Of a stretch of DNA of 51,623 nucleotides, positions 43,500 to 51,623 are shown in pieces (position 1 is the first letter of the stretch; each line of letters starts with the position of its first letter). Below the pieces are notes generated by a model. That model searched no databases, had not been told where the DNA came from, and saw only the letters and a list, made by a program, of their open reading frames with translations. A program made the translations under genes and the position numbers. Source of the stretch: Umezawaea tangerina. Its GTDB lineage: Bacteria > Actinomycetota > Actinomycetes > Mycobacteriales > Pseudonocardiaceae. The DNA is taken from positions 1 through 51,623 of the forward strand of contig NZ_PVTF01000027.1 in assembly GCF_003002815.1 (NCBI RefSeq), given 5' to 3'.

Positions 43500-44740
43500 C
43501 GACCCAGCCCCACCCGGATGCCCCTGTCCGCCCCCGAGTCGTCCTCGGGGTCGGCGGGGGCATTGCCGCGTACAAGGCGTGCGAGGTGCTGCGGAGGCTG
43601 ACCGAGTCGGGCCACTCGGTCCGGGTCGTGCCCACCGACGGCGCGCTGCGGTTCGTCGGCGCGGCCACCTTCGAGGCGCTCTCCGGCCAGCCCGTGCACA
43701 CGGGTGTGTTCGAGGACGTGCCCGAGGTGCCCCACGTGCGGCTCGGCCAGACCGCCGACCTGGTGGTCGTGGCGCCCGCGACGGCGAACCTGCTCGCCAA
43801 GGCCGCGGGGGGTCTGGCCGACGACCTGCTGACCAACACGCTGCTCACCGCCCGCTGCCCGGTGCTGATGGTGCCCGCCATGCACACCGAGATGTGGGAG
43901 CACCCGGCCACGCAGGCCAACGTGGCGCTGCTGCGTTCCCGCGGCGTCGTCGTGGCCGAGCCCGCCAGCGGCAGGCTGACCGGCAAGGACACCGGCAAGG
44001 GCAGGCTGCCCGAGCCCGCCGAGATCGTGGAGCTGGCGAAGCTGCTGCTCGCGCGTCCGGGAGCCCTCCCGCGCGATCTTGAGGGCCTGCACGTGGCCGT
44101 GTCCGCGGGCGGCACCCGCGAACCGCTCGACCCGGTGCGCTTCCTGGGCAACCGCTCCTCGGGCAAGCAGGGGTACGCCCTGGCCAGGGTCGCGGCCCAG
44201 CGCGGCGCGCGGGTGACGCTGGTGTCGGCGCACACCGCCGACCTGGTCGCGCCCGCGGGCGTGGACGTGGTCCGGGTCGGCACGGCCGAGGAGCTCCGCC
44301 GGGCCATGCACGAGGTCGCGCCCGCTGCGGACGTGCTGGTCATGGCCGCCGCCGTGGCGGATTTTCGCCCTGTTTCGCTCACCGGGCACAAGATCAAGAA
44401 GACCGACCGCGACCCCGATCCGGTGGCGTTGACCCGCAACGCGGACGTGCTCGCCGAGCTCGTCGAGCGCCGCCGCCCCGGCCAGGTCGTCGTCGGGTTC
44501 GCCGCGGAGACCGGCGACGAGGGCGGCGACGTGCTCGACTACGGGCGGGCGAAGCTGAAGCGCAAGGGCTGTGACCTGCTGGTGGTGAACGCGGTCGGCG
44601 ACGGCAAGGCCTTCGAGGTCGAGCACAACTCTGGCTGGCTGCTGTCCTCCGCCGGGGCCGAGACGCCTATCCCACACGGCTCCAAGGCGCAACTCGGTGC
44701 CGTCCTGTGGGACGCGGTCCGCGCCCTGGTCGAACCTTGA
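43496..44740 (+). CDS. coaBC: Bifunctional phosphopantothenoylcysteine decarboxylase / phosphopantothenate-cysteine ligase
   Basis: 414 aa. The CoaC flavoprotein domain (1-190) has [37 protein letters not shown] and PAMHTEMW. The CoaB domain (195-414) has [29 protein letters not shown] and the K-rich KIKKTDRDP. Together they make 4'-phosphopantetheine precursor for CoA. The loop that in E. coli CoaC has the catalytic Cys (ACGxxGxGRM type) reads [14 protein letters not shown] here with no Cys, a feature I believe is shared by actinobacterial homologues. Confidence 0.95.
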   Translation: MTTQPHPDAPVRPRVVLGVGGGIAAYKACEVLRRLTESGHSVRVVPTDGALRFVGAATFEALSGQPVHTGVFEDVPEVPHVRLGQTADLVVVAPATANLLAKAAGGLADDLLTNTLLTARCPVLMVPAMHTEMWEHPATQANVALLRSRGVVVAEPASGRLTGKDTGKGRLPEPAEIVELAKLLLARPGALPRDLEGLHVAVSAGGTREPLDPVRFLGNRSSGKQGYALARVAAQRGARVTLVSAHTADLVAPAGVDVVRVGTAEELRRAMHEVAPAADVLVMAAAVADFRPVSLTGHKIKKTDRDPDPVALTRNADVLAELVERRRPGQVVVGFAAETGDEGGDVLDYGRAKLKRKGCDLLVVNAVGDGKAFEVEHNSGWLLSSAGAETPIPHGSKAQLGAVLWDAVRALVEP

Positions 44741-44749
44741 GGCATCGTT

Positions 44750-44761
44750 GAGCGAACGCTC
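44750..44761. promoter_or_regulatory. Short palindrome in the metK upstream region
   Basis: GAGCGAACGCTC is a perfect 12-bp dyad 51 bp before the metK start, directly followed by GTTAAACTCG. It could be a repressor site or part of the promoter. No SAM riboswitch is recognisable in the 71-bp spacer. Confidence 0.3.
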
Positions 44762-44811
44762 GTTAAACTCGACCAAGTCCAGCGCAGATACGAAGGTTTG
44801 GGGTAGACGCC

Positions 44812-46014
44812 GTGAGCCAGCACGCAAGCAGGCTGTTCACCAGTGAGTCCGTCACCGAGGGACATCCTGACAAGATCTGCGACGCGATCAGCGACTCGAT
44901 CCTGGACGCACTGCTGAGCAAGGACCCCCGCTCCCGCGTCGCGGTCGAGACGATGGTCACGACGGGCCAGGTGCACGTCGCGGGCGAGGTGACCACCGAG
45001 GCCTACGCCGACATCCCGTCCATCGTGCGCGAGAAGATCCTCGAGATCGGCTACGACTCCTCGGCCAAGGGCTTCGACGGCCACTCGTGCGGCGTCAACG
45101 TGGCGATCGGGTCGCAGTCGCCCGACATCGCCCAGGGCGTCGACACCGCCTACGAGGAGCGGGTCTCCGACTCCTCCGACGAGATCGACCGCCAGGGCGC
45201 CGGTGACCAGGGCCTGATGTTCGGCTACGCCTGCACCGACACGCCCGAGCTGATGCCGCTGCCGATCGCGCTCGCGCACCGGCTCTCGCGCAGGCTGACC
45301 GCGGTCCGCAAGGACGGCTCGGTGCCGTACCTGCGCCCGGACGGCAAGACGCAGGTCACCATCGAGTACGCCGGTGACCAGCCCGTGCGGCTGGACACCG
45401 TGGTCGTGTCGACCCAGCACGCGGACGGCATCGACCTGGAAAAGCTGCTCGGCGTCGACATCCGCGAGAACGTGGTCGCGCCCGAGATCGCCGACCTGGG
45501 CCTGGACGCCACCGACGTGCGGCTGCTGGTGAACCCGACGGGCCGGTTCGTCATCGGCGGCCCGATGGGTGACGCGGGCCTCACCGGGCGCAAGATCATC
45601 GTCGATACTTACGGGGGCATGGCGCGGCACGGCGGCGGTGCCTTCTCCGGCAAGGATCCGTCCAAGGTGGACCGTTCGGCCGCGTACGCGATGCGTTGGG
45701 TGGCAAAGAACGCCGTGGCCGCGGGCCTGGCGACGCGCATCGAGGTGCAGGTCGCGTACGCCATCGGCAAGGCGACTCCGGTCGGTCTCTTCGTCGAAAC
45801 ATTCGGCACCGAGACGGTCGACCCGTCGAAGATCCAGCAGGCCATCAGCGAGGTCTTCGACCTCCGGCCCGCCGCGATCATCCGCGACCTCGACCTGCTG
45901 CGGCCGATCTACGCGCCGACCGCCGCCTACGGGCACTTCGGTCGCACGGACATCGATCTGCCCTGGGAGCACACCGACCGCGCGGACGCCCTCCGCCAGG
46001 CGGCGGGCGCCTGA
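44812..46014 (+). CDS. metK: S-adenosylmethionine synthetase
   Basis: 400 aa, GTG start. [20 protein letters not shown], the [12 protein letters not shown] motif, the second signature [18 protein letters not shown], and [15 protein letters not shown] with the phosphate-binding loop. It makes SAM from ATP and methionine. It follows coaBC by 71 bp and ends at a strong intrinsic terminator. Confidence 0.98.
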   Translation: MSQHASRLFTSESVTEGHPDKICDAISDSILDALLSKDPRSRVAVETMVTTGQVHVAGEVTTEAYADIPSIVREKILEIGYDSSAKGFDGHSCGVNVAIGSQSPDIAQGVDTAYEERVSDSSDEIDRQGAGDQGLMFGYACTDTPELMPLPIALAHRLSRRLTAVRKDGSVPYLRPDGKTQVTIEYAGDQPVRLDTVVVSTQHADGIDLEKLLGVDIRENVVAPEIADLGLDATDVRLLVNPTGRFVIGGPMGDAGLTGRKIIVDTYGGMARHGGGAFSGKDPSKVDRSAAYAMRWVAKNAVAAGLATRIEVQVAYAIGKATPVGLFVETFGTETVDPSKIQQAISEVFDLRPAAIIRDLDLLRPIYAPTAAYGHFGRTDIDLPWEHTDRADALRQAAGA

Positions 46015-46036
46015 CTTTCCTGTTTTACTCGCGCGT

Positions 46037-46067
46037 AAAGCACGGCGGCTCGTCCGCCGTGCTTTTT
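46037..46067 (+). terminator. Intrinsic terminator after metK
   Basis: AAAGCACGGCGG (46037-46048) pairs with CCGCCGTGCTTT (46054-46065) around CTCGT, followed by T-rich sequence. It lies 22 bp after the metK stop. Confidence 0.9.
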
Positions 46068-46450
46068 CGCATTTTGGCGGCAATCACGGGCGCGCTCCCG
46101 CCTCCCAATCACGGTCCTATTTCGACAGCGGGCGGATCGGTTTGCGGCACGGGGGTCGAACAACGGCTCATCGGAGGCGAGTTCGGAGGTGAGTTCGACG
46201 CCGAGTTCGACGGCCGGAAAGGCGCGACGACGACGGTGTTCCGGATCCGCTATCCGAGCTTCGCGGACTCGTCGATCCGCTGTCGCCGCCGCGCGCTCCG
46301 GGCGTGTCGAATACCGCTCCGGAAGGGCCGGGCACTTCGTGGTCCCGCATCCCCGCGGGCAACGTCCTCAGTGGAACGACGAGCGGGCCGCGGTCGCGCG
46401 TCCGCGCTGAAAACGTTCCCGCCCAACGGTTTCCGCCGCGCCGGGCGGGA
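46068..46450. other. Gene-free spacer of about 380 bp
   Basis: No frame here has a ribosome site and plausible protein. Three spaced copies of GAGTTCG (46179-46209) are the only visible pattern. It separates the metK terminator from the 3' end of a minus-strand kinase-like gene, so no promoter is required. It may be decayed sequence. Confidence 0.4.
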
Positions 46451-46906
46451 TCAGCCCTGGTCGAACAGTGCGAGCTCGGCGGCGTCCGGTGCCTCGAACA
46501 GCCCGGCGTAGTCCTCCAGCATCGCCCGCGTGATCACGGCCTCGCCGGGCTCGCGGTTGCGCACCTCCAGCCGCCGGACCAGCTCCTCGATCGGCACGTC
46601 GAGGTACCGCAGCTCCACGGCCGCGCCGACCGCCCGACCGTCCCGCAGCAGCTCCGCGCGCTCCGCCCGCGACCAGAAGCCGTTCTCCAGCACCACGTCC
46701 ACCCCCGACGCCAGCAGCTCCAGCGCGTGCCGCCGGAACACCGCCTCCAGCTCGGCCCGGAACGCGATGTCGAACAGGTCGACGCCCAGGCCCGCCATCC
46801 ACTCGTCCGGGCACAACCTGACCGCGGGCAGCTCCGCCGCCAACCGCCTGGCCAGCGTGGTCTTGCCCGCCCCCGGCAAGCCGCACATCAGGAACAACCG
46901 ACTCAT
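46451..46906 (-). CDS. P-loop small-molecule kinase (AAA_33 type)
   Basis: 151 aa from ATG 46906, which has a G-rich ribosome site just upstream; an in-frame extension exists but lacks support. Walker A is LPGAGKTT (FLMCGLPGAGKTTLARRLA), followed by RLCPDEWMAGLG and VVLENGFWSRAERAEL. The family includes chloramphenicol phosphotransferase-like and other small kinases. The substrate is unknown. It is divergent from priA, with 98 bp between starts. Confidence 0.8.
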   Translation of the reverse strand: MSRLFLMCGLPGAGKTTLARRLAAELPAVRLCPDEWMAGLGVDLFDIAFRAELEAVFRRHALELLASGVDVVLENGFWSRAERAELLRDGRAVGAAVELRYLDVPIEELVRRLEVRNREPGEAVITRAMLEDYAGLFEAPDAAELALFDQG

Positions 46907-47004
46907 GGCACACCCCCCGTGGCGCTCGACGTGCACGGTAGCGGGTGGCACCGGCGCCGCGCCTCGGTCCGGCGCTGTCGTACCCCTCTGGTAGACCAAC
47001 AGCC

Positions 47005-49005
47005 ATGGCGAGCAAAACGACGACGAGGCGGGGTGAGCGCACCCCGGCCGAGGTGCTGCCGGTCGCCAGGGTCTGCGTGGACGTCCCGCTCGCGCACCTC
47101 GACCGGCCGTTCGACTACCAGGTCGCGGCAGACCAGGCGCAGGACGCGGTGCCGGGCAGCCGGGTCCGGGTCCGGTTCGCCGGTCAGCTGGTCGACGGGT
47201 ACGTGCTGGAGCGGGTGGACGCGTCGGAGTACGGCAAGAAGCTCGCGTTCCTGGAACGGGTCACCTCGCCGGAAGCCGTGCTGTCGCCGGAGGTCCACCA
47301 GCTGGCGCGGGTGGTCGCCGACCGGTTCGCGGGCACGCTGATCGACGTGCTGCGGATGGCGATCCCGCCCCGGCACGCCCGTGCCGAGGCGCAGCCGTCG
47401 CCGGAGCCCGCGCCGCCGCCGGAGGCGCCGACGGCACCGGGCTGGACGCGCTACCCGTTCGGCCCGAACCTGCTCGACGCGCTGCGCACCGGCCGGCAGG
47501 CCCGCGCGGTGTGGCAGGCGCTGCCCGCGGAGGACTGGCCGACCAGGCTGGCCGAGGCCGCCGCGACGGTGGCGAGCACCGGCAAGGGCGTGCTGCTGGT
47601 GGTGCCGGACCACCGCGACGTGACGCGCGTGCACGCCGCGTGCGCGGAGTTGGTGGGGGAGGGCGGTGTTGTCGCGCTCTCGGCCGATCTGGGGCCCTCG
47701 GAGCGGTACAAGAGGTGGCTCGCCGTGCTGCGCGGCGCGGTCCGGGTCGTGGTCGGCACCAGGGGGGCGGCGTTCGCGCCGGTGGCCGACCTCGGGCTGG
47801 TCGTGGTCTGGGACGACGGCGACGACCTGCACTCCGAGCAGCGGATGCCGTACCCGAACGTCCGGGACGTCCTCGTCCAGCGCGCGCACCTCACCGGGGC
47901 CGCGTTCATCGCGGGCGGGTTCGCCCGCACCGCCGAGGCGCAGCTGCTGGTGGAGAGCAACTGGGCGCACGAGGTGGTCGCCGCCCGCGAGACCCTCCGC
48001 TCGGCCGCGCCGAGGGTCGCCGCGGTGGGGGACAGCGACTGGCAGGAGGTCAAGGACGCCGCGGCCCGCTCGGCCCGGCTGCCCTCGATCGCGTTCGACG
48101 CCGCCCGCGCCGCGCTGGCCGCCAAGGCGCCGGTGCTGATCCAGGTGCCGCGTCGGGGGTACGTGCCCGCGCTGGCCTGCGGCAGCTGCCGCGCGCCCAC
48201 CCGGTGCCGCCGCTGCGCGGGGCCGCTCGCGCTGCCCGGCGGCTCGGACGACGGCGTGCCGCGCCCGCCGTACTGCCGCTGGTGCGGTGCGACCGAGGCC
48301 GCCTACCGCTGCCCGGCCTGCGGCTCGCGGAAGCTGCGCGCGCAGGTCGTCGGTGCCCGGCGGACGGCGGAGGAGCTGGGCCGCGCGTTCACCGGCGTCC
48401 CGGTGCGCACGTCCGGCGGTGACGAGGTGCTGGCGTCGGTGCCCGGCAGGCCCGCGCTGGTCGTGGCCACACCGGGTGCCGAACCGGTGGCCGAGGGCGG
48501 CTACGGGGCCGTGCTGCTGCTCGACGGCTGGTCGCTGCTCGGCCGCGCCGACCTGCGGGCGGCCGAGGAGGCGCTGCGGCGCTGGATGACGGCCGCCGCG
48601 CTGGCGAAGCCGGGTGCCGACGGCGGCCGGGTGGTCGTGATCGCCGACTCGGTGCTCGCGCCCGTGCAGGCGCTGGTCCGGTGGGACCCGGTGTGGCACG
48701 CCCGCCAGGAGCTGGCAGCCCGCACCGAGCTGGGGTTCCCGCCCGCCGTGCGGATGGCGACCGTCGACGGCTCGCCGGACGCGGTCGCGGCCCTGCTGGA
48801 CGAGCTGCGGCTGCCCCCGACCGGCGAGGTCCTCGGCCCCGTCCCGCTCGACGAGGAGGGCACGAAGGAGCGCGCGCTGGTCCGGGTGTCCCGGAGCGAG
48901 GGGCGTGCGCTGGCGCTGGTGCTGACGGAGGCCCTGGGCGTGCGCAGCGCGCGCAAGGACCCCGACCCGGTGCGGGTGAAGTTGGACCCGCTGGAGGTTC
49001 TCTGA
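47005..49005 (+). CDS. priA: PriA-like replication restart protein without helicase motifs
   Basis: 666 aa from ATG 47005. The 3'-end-binding N-terminal domain starts VARVCVDVPLAHLDRPFDY. The zinc-binding cluster is preserved in part: CGSCRAPTRCRRC and CRWCGATEAAYRCPACG. The Walker A lysine motif is gone (ASTGKGVLLVVPDHRD in the expected place) and the DEAH box reads VVWDDGDD. Actinobacterial PriA proteins are known to lack these motifs, so this one likely acts as a structural loader rather than a motor. Position after metK is conserved; fmt, which often follows, is not here. Confidence 0.9.
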   Translation: MASKTTTRRGERTPAEVLPVARVCVDVPLAHLDRPFDYQVAADQAQDAVPGSRVRVRFAGQLVDGYVLERVDASEYGKKLAFLERVTSPEAVLSPEVHQLARVVADRFAGTLIDVLRMAIPPRHARAEAQPSPEPAPPPEAPTAPGWTRYPFGPNLLDALRTGRQARAVWQALPAEDWPTRLAEAAATVASTGKGVLLVVPDHRDVTRVHAACAELVGEGGVVALSADLGPSERYKRWLAVLRGAVRVVVGTRGAAFAPVADLGLVVVWDDGDDLHSEQRMPYPNVRDVLVQRAHLTGAAFIAGGFARTAEAQLLVESNWAHEVVAARETLRSAAPRVAAVGDSDWQEVKDAAARSARLPSIAFDAARAALAAKAPVLIQVPRRGYVPALACGSCRAPTRCRRCAGPLALPGGSDDGVPRPPYCRWCGATEAAYRCPACGSRKLRAQVVGARRTAEELGRAFTGVPVRTSGGDEVLASVPGRPALVVATPGAEPVAEGGYGAVLLLDGWSLLGRADLRAAEEALRRWMTAAALAKPGADGGRVVVIADSVLAPVQALVRWDPVWHARQELAARTELGFPPAVRMATVDGSPDAVAALLDELRLPPTGEVLGPVPLDEEGTKERALVRVSRSEGRALALVLTEALGVRSARKDPDPVRVKLDPLEVL

Positions 49006-49034
49006 CCCTGATCGCGTCCGGTAGGAACGACACC

Positions 49035-50807
49035 ATGACCCGTCTGATCGCCGCCGCGCTCGTCGCGTCCACCGTCCTGCTGCCGGGCACCGCGCAGGCC
49101 GCCCAGTCGCCGCCCCGCGTGCCGGAGGCCACCGGCTGGGGCGGCGCGGTGTCCAGCATCGACCCGGACGCCTCCGAGGTCGGCATCTCCGTGCTCCGCC
49201 ACGGCGGCAACGCCGTGGACGCCGCCGTCGCGACGGCGGCCGCGCTCGGCGTGACCGACCCGTTCTCCGCGGGTGTCGGCGGTGGCGGCTTCTTCGTCTA
49301 CTACGACGCCCGCACCCGCAGGGTGTCCACTGTGGACGGCCGCGAGACGGCGCCCGCCTCGGCGACCGCGAACCTGTTCGTGGAGAACGGCACCCCGATC
49401 CCGTTCGACCAGGCCGTCACCAGCGGCCTGTCCGTCGGCGTGCCCGGTACGCCGAAGACGTGGCAGGAGGCCCTGCGCCGCTGGGGCACCCTCTCCCTGC
49501 GCGAGGCGCTGGGGCCCGCCGAGCGGATCGCCCGCGACGGGTTCACCGTCGACGCGACGTTCAACCAGCAGGTCGCCAACAACGCCGCCCGCTTCGCCGA
49601 CTTCCCGGCCACCAGGGCCCTCTACCTCCCGCAGGGCACCGCCCCGGCCGTCGGCACCCGCTTCCGCAACCCCGACCTGGCCGACACCTACCGCGAGCTG
49701 GCCCGCCACGGCACCGACGCCCTCTACCGCGGCCCCATCGGCGACGACCTCGTGAAGACCGTCCGCACCCCTCCCGTCGACCCGGCGTCGACCCGCGTCG
49801 TCCGCCCCGGCGACCTCACCAAGGCCGACCTCTCCCGCTACACCGCCCCGCTCCGCGAGCCCAGCCGCACCACCTACCGCGGCCTGGACGTCTACGGCAT
49901 GGCGCCTCCGTCCTCCGGCGGCACCACCGTCGGCGAGGCCCTCAACATCCTGGAGGGCGTGGACGTCGGCACGCTGACCCCCACCCAGTACCTGCACCGC
50001 TTCCTCGAGGCCAGCCGCCTCTCCTTCGCCGACCGCAACCGCTGGGTCGGCGACCCCGCCTTCACCGACGTCCCCACCCGCGACCTGCTCTCGCAGCGCT
50101 TCGCCGACAGCCGCGCCTGCCTCATCACCCCCGACAAGGCCCTCACCAGCCCCGTAGCGCCCGGCGACCCCCGCAACCCCACTCCGTGCGCCACCTCCGG
50201 CGTCCCCGCCCCCACCCCTTACGAGGGCGAGCACACCACCCACCTCACCACCGCCGACCGCTGGGGCAACGTCGTCGCCTACACCCTCACCATCGAACAG
50301 GAGGGCGGCAGCGGCATCGTCGTCCCCGGCCGAGGCTTCCTGCTCAACAACGAACTCACCGACTTCTCCTTCACCCCCACCACCCCCGGCCTCCCCGACC
50401 CCAACCTCCCCGGCCCCGCCAAACGCCCCCGCTCCTCCATGGCCCCCACCATCGTCCTCAACCACGGCAAAGCCGTACTGGCCCTGGGTTCCCCAGGCGG
50501 CGCCAGCATCATCACCACCGTCCTCCAGGTACTCACCGCCACCCTCGACCGCCACCTACCCCTGGTGGACGCCATCGCCGCCCCCCGCGCCTCCCAGCGC
50601 AACAGCACGACCACCCAAGCAGAACAGGCCTTCCTGACCACCCCGGAAGCCACCGCCCTGCAAGCACTCGGCCACAAGTTCACCGCCACCACGGAAATCG
50701 GCGCCACCACCGCCATCCAACTCCTGCCCAACGGCCACCAACACGCCGCCGCAGAACCCACCCGCCGCGGCGGCGGCTCCGCCAGAGTCGTCTGGCCCAC
50801 CCACTAA
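49035..50807 (+). CDS. ggt: Secreted gamma-glutamyltransferase
   Basis: 590 aa, ATG with GTAGGAA upstream. A signal peptide (residues 1-22, ending TAQA) is followed by GRE-region motifs SVLRHGGNAVDAAVATAAAL and GVGGGGFFVYYD. The autocleavage site that yields the small subunit is before the nucleophile Thr in EGEHTTHLTTADRWGNVVAY. GFLLNNELTDFS and the RPRSSMAPTIVL block complete the glutamate pocket. It cleaves glutathione and related gamma-glutamyl compounds outside the cell. Codons become strongly C-ending towards the 3' end. Confidence 0.93.
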   Translation: MTRLIAAALVASTVLLPGTAQAAQSPPRVPEATGWGGAVSSIDPDASEVGISVLRHGGNAVDAAVATAAALGVTDPFSAGVGGGGFFVYYDARTRRVSTVDGRETAPASATANLFVENGTPIPFDQAVTSGLSVGVPGTPKTWQEALRRWGTLSLREALGPAERIARDGFTVDATFNQQVANNAARFADFPATRALYLPQGTAPAVGTRFRNPDLADTYRELARHGTDALYRGPIGDDLVKTVRTPPVDPASTRVVRPGDLTKADLSRYTAPLREPSRTTYRGLDVYGMAPPSSGGTTVGEALNILEGVDVGTLTPTQYLHRFLEASRLSFADRNRWVGDPAFTDVPTRDLLSQRFADSRACLITPDKALTSPVAPGDPRNPTPCATSGVPAPTPYEGEHTTHLTTADRWGNVVAYTLTIEQEGGSGIVVPGRGFLLNNELTDFSFTPTTPGLPDPNLPGPAKRPRSSMAPTIVLNHGKAVLALGSPGGASIITTVLQVLTATLDRHLPLVDAIAAPRASQRNSTTTQAEQAFLTTPEATALQALGHKFTATTEIGATTAIQLLPNGHQHAAAEPTRRGGGSARVVWPTH

Positions 50808-50904
50808 CCCACCCACCACACTCCCCACCCAACAAGGAGACCCAGCCACCCAACCGACACGTCCACCACCCACACCCAGCACGAACCGCCCACCACCATC
50901 CCAA

Positions 50905-51424
50905 CGCGCAGCGCGGATGCTTGGTCCGACGGCGAAGCCCAGGATGCCCAGTCCGACGCGCAGCGAGGATCCGTCGTTGGGCGAAGCCCGCCAACGCGCA
51001 CCCGGCGCGGAGCGCCCGCCCGCTTTGTCCGACGCGCAGCGAGGATCCGGCCACGGGCGCAGCCCGCCAGCGCGCATCCGGCGCGGAGCGCCTGGGGCCT
51101 TGTCGGCGCCAGCCGATGCCTGGTCCGACGCGCAGCGAGGATGCCCTGCCCGACGGCGGAGTCGAGGGTTCCCACGTTGGGCGTAGCCCGCCTGCGCGCT
51201 TCCGGCGCGGAGCGCCTGGGGCCCTATCGGCGCCAGCCGATGCCTTGTCCGACGCGCAGCGAGGATGCCTGTGTCAGGCGCAGCCTGATGCTGGCGAAGC
51301 CAGACCTCCTCCCGCCCCCGATAAACAGCGCCCTCCTGCCCCACCCCTGCTTGTCAAGACAGCTTCACCGTCTTGACAAGCAGGGGTGGGGCATTGAGAC
51401 AATCGCGCGCCGGGGGCCGGGCTT
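50905..51424 (+). repeat. Composite repeat copy C: GNA mini-hairpin array, 23-bp inverted repeat and flank
   Basis: The gap 50808-51472 has no gene. From 50905 to 51303 it holds about 16 small hairpins such as CGCGCAGCG, GGGCGAAGCCC, GGCGCGGAGCGCC and GGGCGTAGCCC; with GAA, GCA, GGA and GTA all four GNA loops occur. Two units (CGGCGCCAGCCG) have a GNNA-type tetraloop instead. The array ends CAGGCGCAGCCTG then CTGGCGAAGCCAG, as in copy A. The spacer GCCCCCGAT...ACAGC and the inverted repeat 51337-51393 follow, then ATTGAGACAATCGCGCGCC identical to copy A. Confidence 0.85.
51337..51393. repeat. 23-bp perfect inverted repeat with 11-nt loop (copy C)
   Basis: Arms 51337-51359 and 51371-51393 pair without mismatch around CAGCTTCACCG. 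Inner arm bases match copies A and B; outer bases differ with pairing preserved. Confidence 0.9.
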
Positions 51425-51472
51425 CGCCAGAGCGACCACAACGCAACCGAAACCCACCCCCACCACCCCCCC

Positions 51473-51623
51473 TCAACCCACAACCGGCCCCTCCGACAAC
51501 AAATACCCATCCCCCGTCTCCACCCGAGCCCTCACATCCCCCAACCCCACCCCATCCCCACCCGGCAACTCCACCGCGAACCCCCCACCTGCAACCACCC
51601 CTTCCACCTCCACACCCCCCACC
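51473..51623 (-). CDS. C-terminal fragment of an unidentified protein (runs off the right edge)
   Basis: The last 49 codons of a minus-strand gene whose start lies beyond the window, with stop at 51473-51475. The visible part, including VVAGGGFAVELPGGDGVG and DVRARVETGDGYLLSEG, looks like a beta-rich globular end. The third-position G bias supports real coding. The family is not recognised. It is convergent with ggt, with repeat copy C between them. Confidence 0.5.
   Translation of the reverse strand, partial: VGGVEVEGVVAGGGFAVELPGGDGVGLGDVRARVETGDGYLLSEGPVVG

Overview
The window is high-GC DNA with many GTG starts, TTG starts and 4-bp stop/start overlaps. It carries Actinobacteria-specific genes: bldD, mihF, a DasR-like regulator with its operator, a DUF948/DUF6167-type pair, and a PriA without helicase motifs. 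The gene order alaS-ruvX-mltG-aroE ... aroC-aroK-aroB-aroQ-pepQ-efp-nusB-bldD-pyrR-pyrB-pyrC-carA-carB-pyrF-mihF-gmk-rpoZ-coaBC-metK-priA is the conserved core of an actinomycete chromosome. A member of the Pseudonocardiales (Saccharothrix/Lentzea/Actinosynnema type) is likely, but this is inferred from style and gene order, not from a search.

Layout. 1-2832: accessory start with a perfect hairpin, an unusual LuxR-type regulator joined to a transposase-type domain, and an unrecognised protein that may be toxin-like. 3108-5512: an ECF cobalt/nickel importer (CbiM, PDGLE protein, CbiQ-CbiO fusion). 5561-8037 (minus strand): a DUF397 remnant, a uridine kinase-like protein and an Mrr-type nuclease with a probable one-base frameshift. 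8142-12004: rarA, a methyltransferase, two tandem paralogous GNAT acetyltransferases and a siderophore-type acyltransferase. 12145-18224: two small membrane or secreted proteins, alaS, ruvX, mltG and aroE.

18225-22663: a GlcNAc-type PTS locus sits between aroE and aroC. It has ptsH, EIIC and dasR on the minus strand and EIIB and EIIA on the plus strand, with a dre operator between the divergent arms, followed by a prepilin peptidase. 22676-26988: aroC-aroK-(AlkZ-like glycosylase)-aroB-aroQ. 27726-30211: a VOC protein, a GH43-like lipoprotein and a small membrane protein. 30320-32989: pepQ, efp, nusB and, in the opposite direction, bldD. 33200-41812: the pyrimidine operon behind a PyrR-type leader. 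42222-46014: mihF, gmk, rpoZ, coaBC and metK. 46451-50807: a P-loop kinase, priA and a gamma-glutamyltransferase. The last 151 bases hold the 3' end of a minus-strand gene.

The most striking non-coding signal is a composite repeat present three times (18231-18549, 27064-about 27700, 50905-51424). Each copy is an array of tiny hairpins whose loops are nearly all GNA triloops closed by GC pairs, the class of extraordinarily stable d(GCGNAGC) mini-hairpins. The array always leads, in one fixed orientation, to a perfect 22-26 bp inverted repeat with a conserved 11-nt loop and a conserved 3' flank. Stem sequences differ between copies but pairing is kept. I do not recognise this element from known repeat families.
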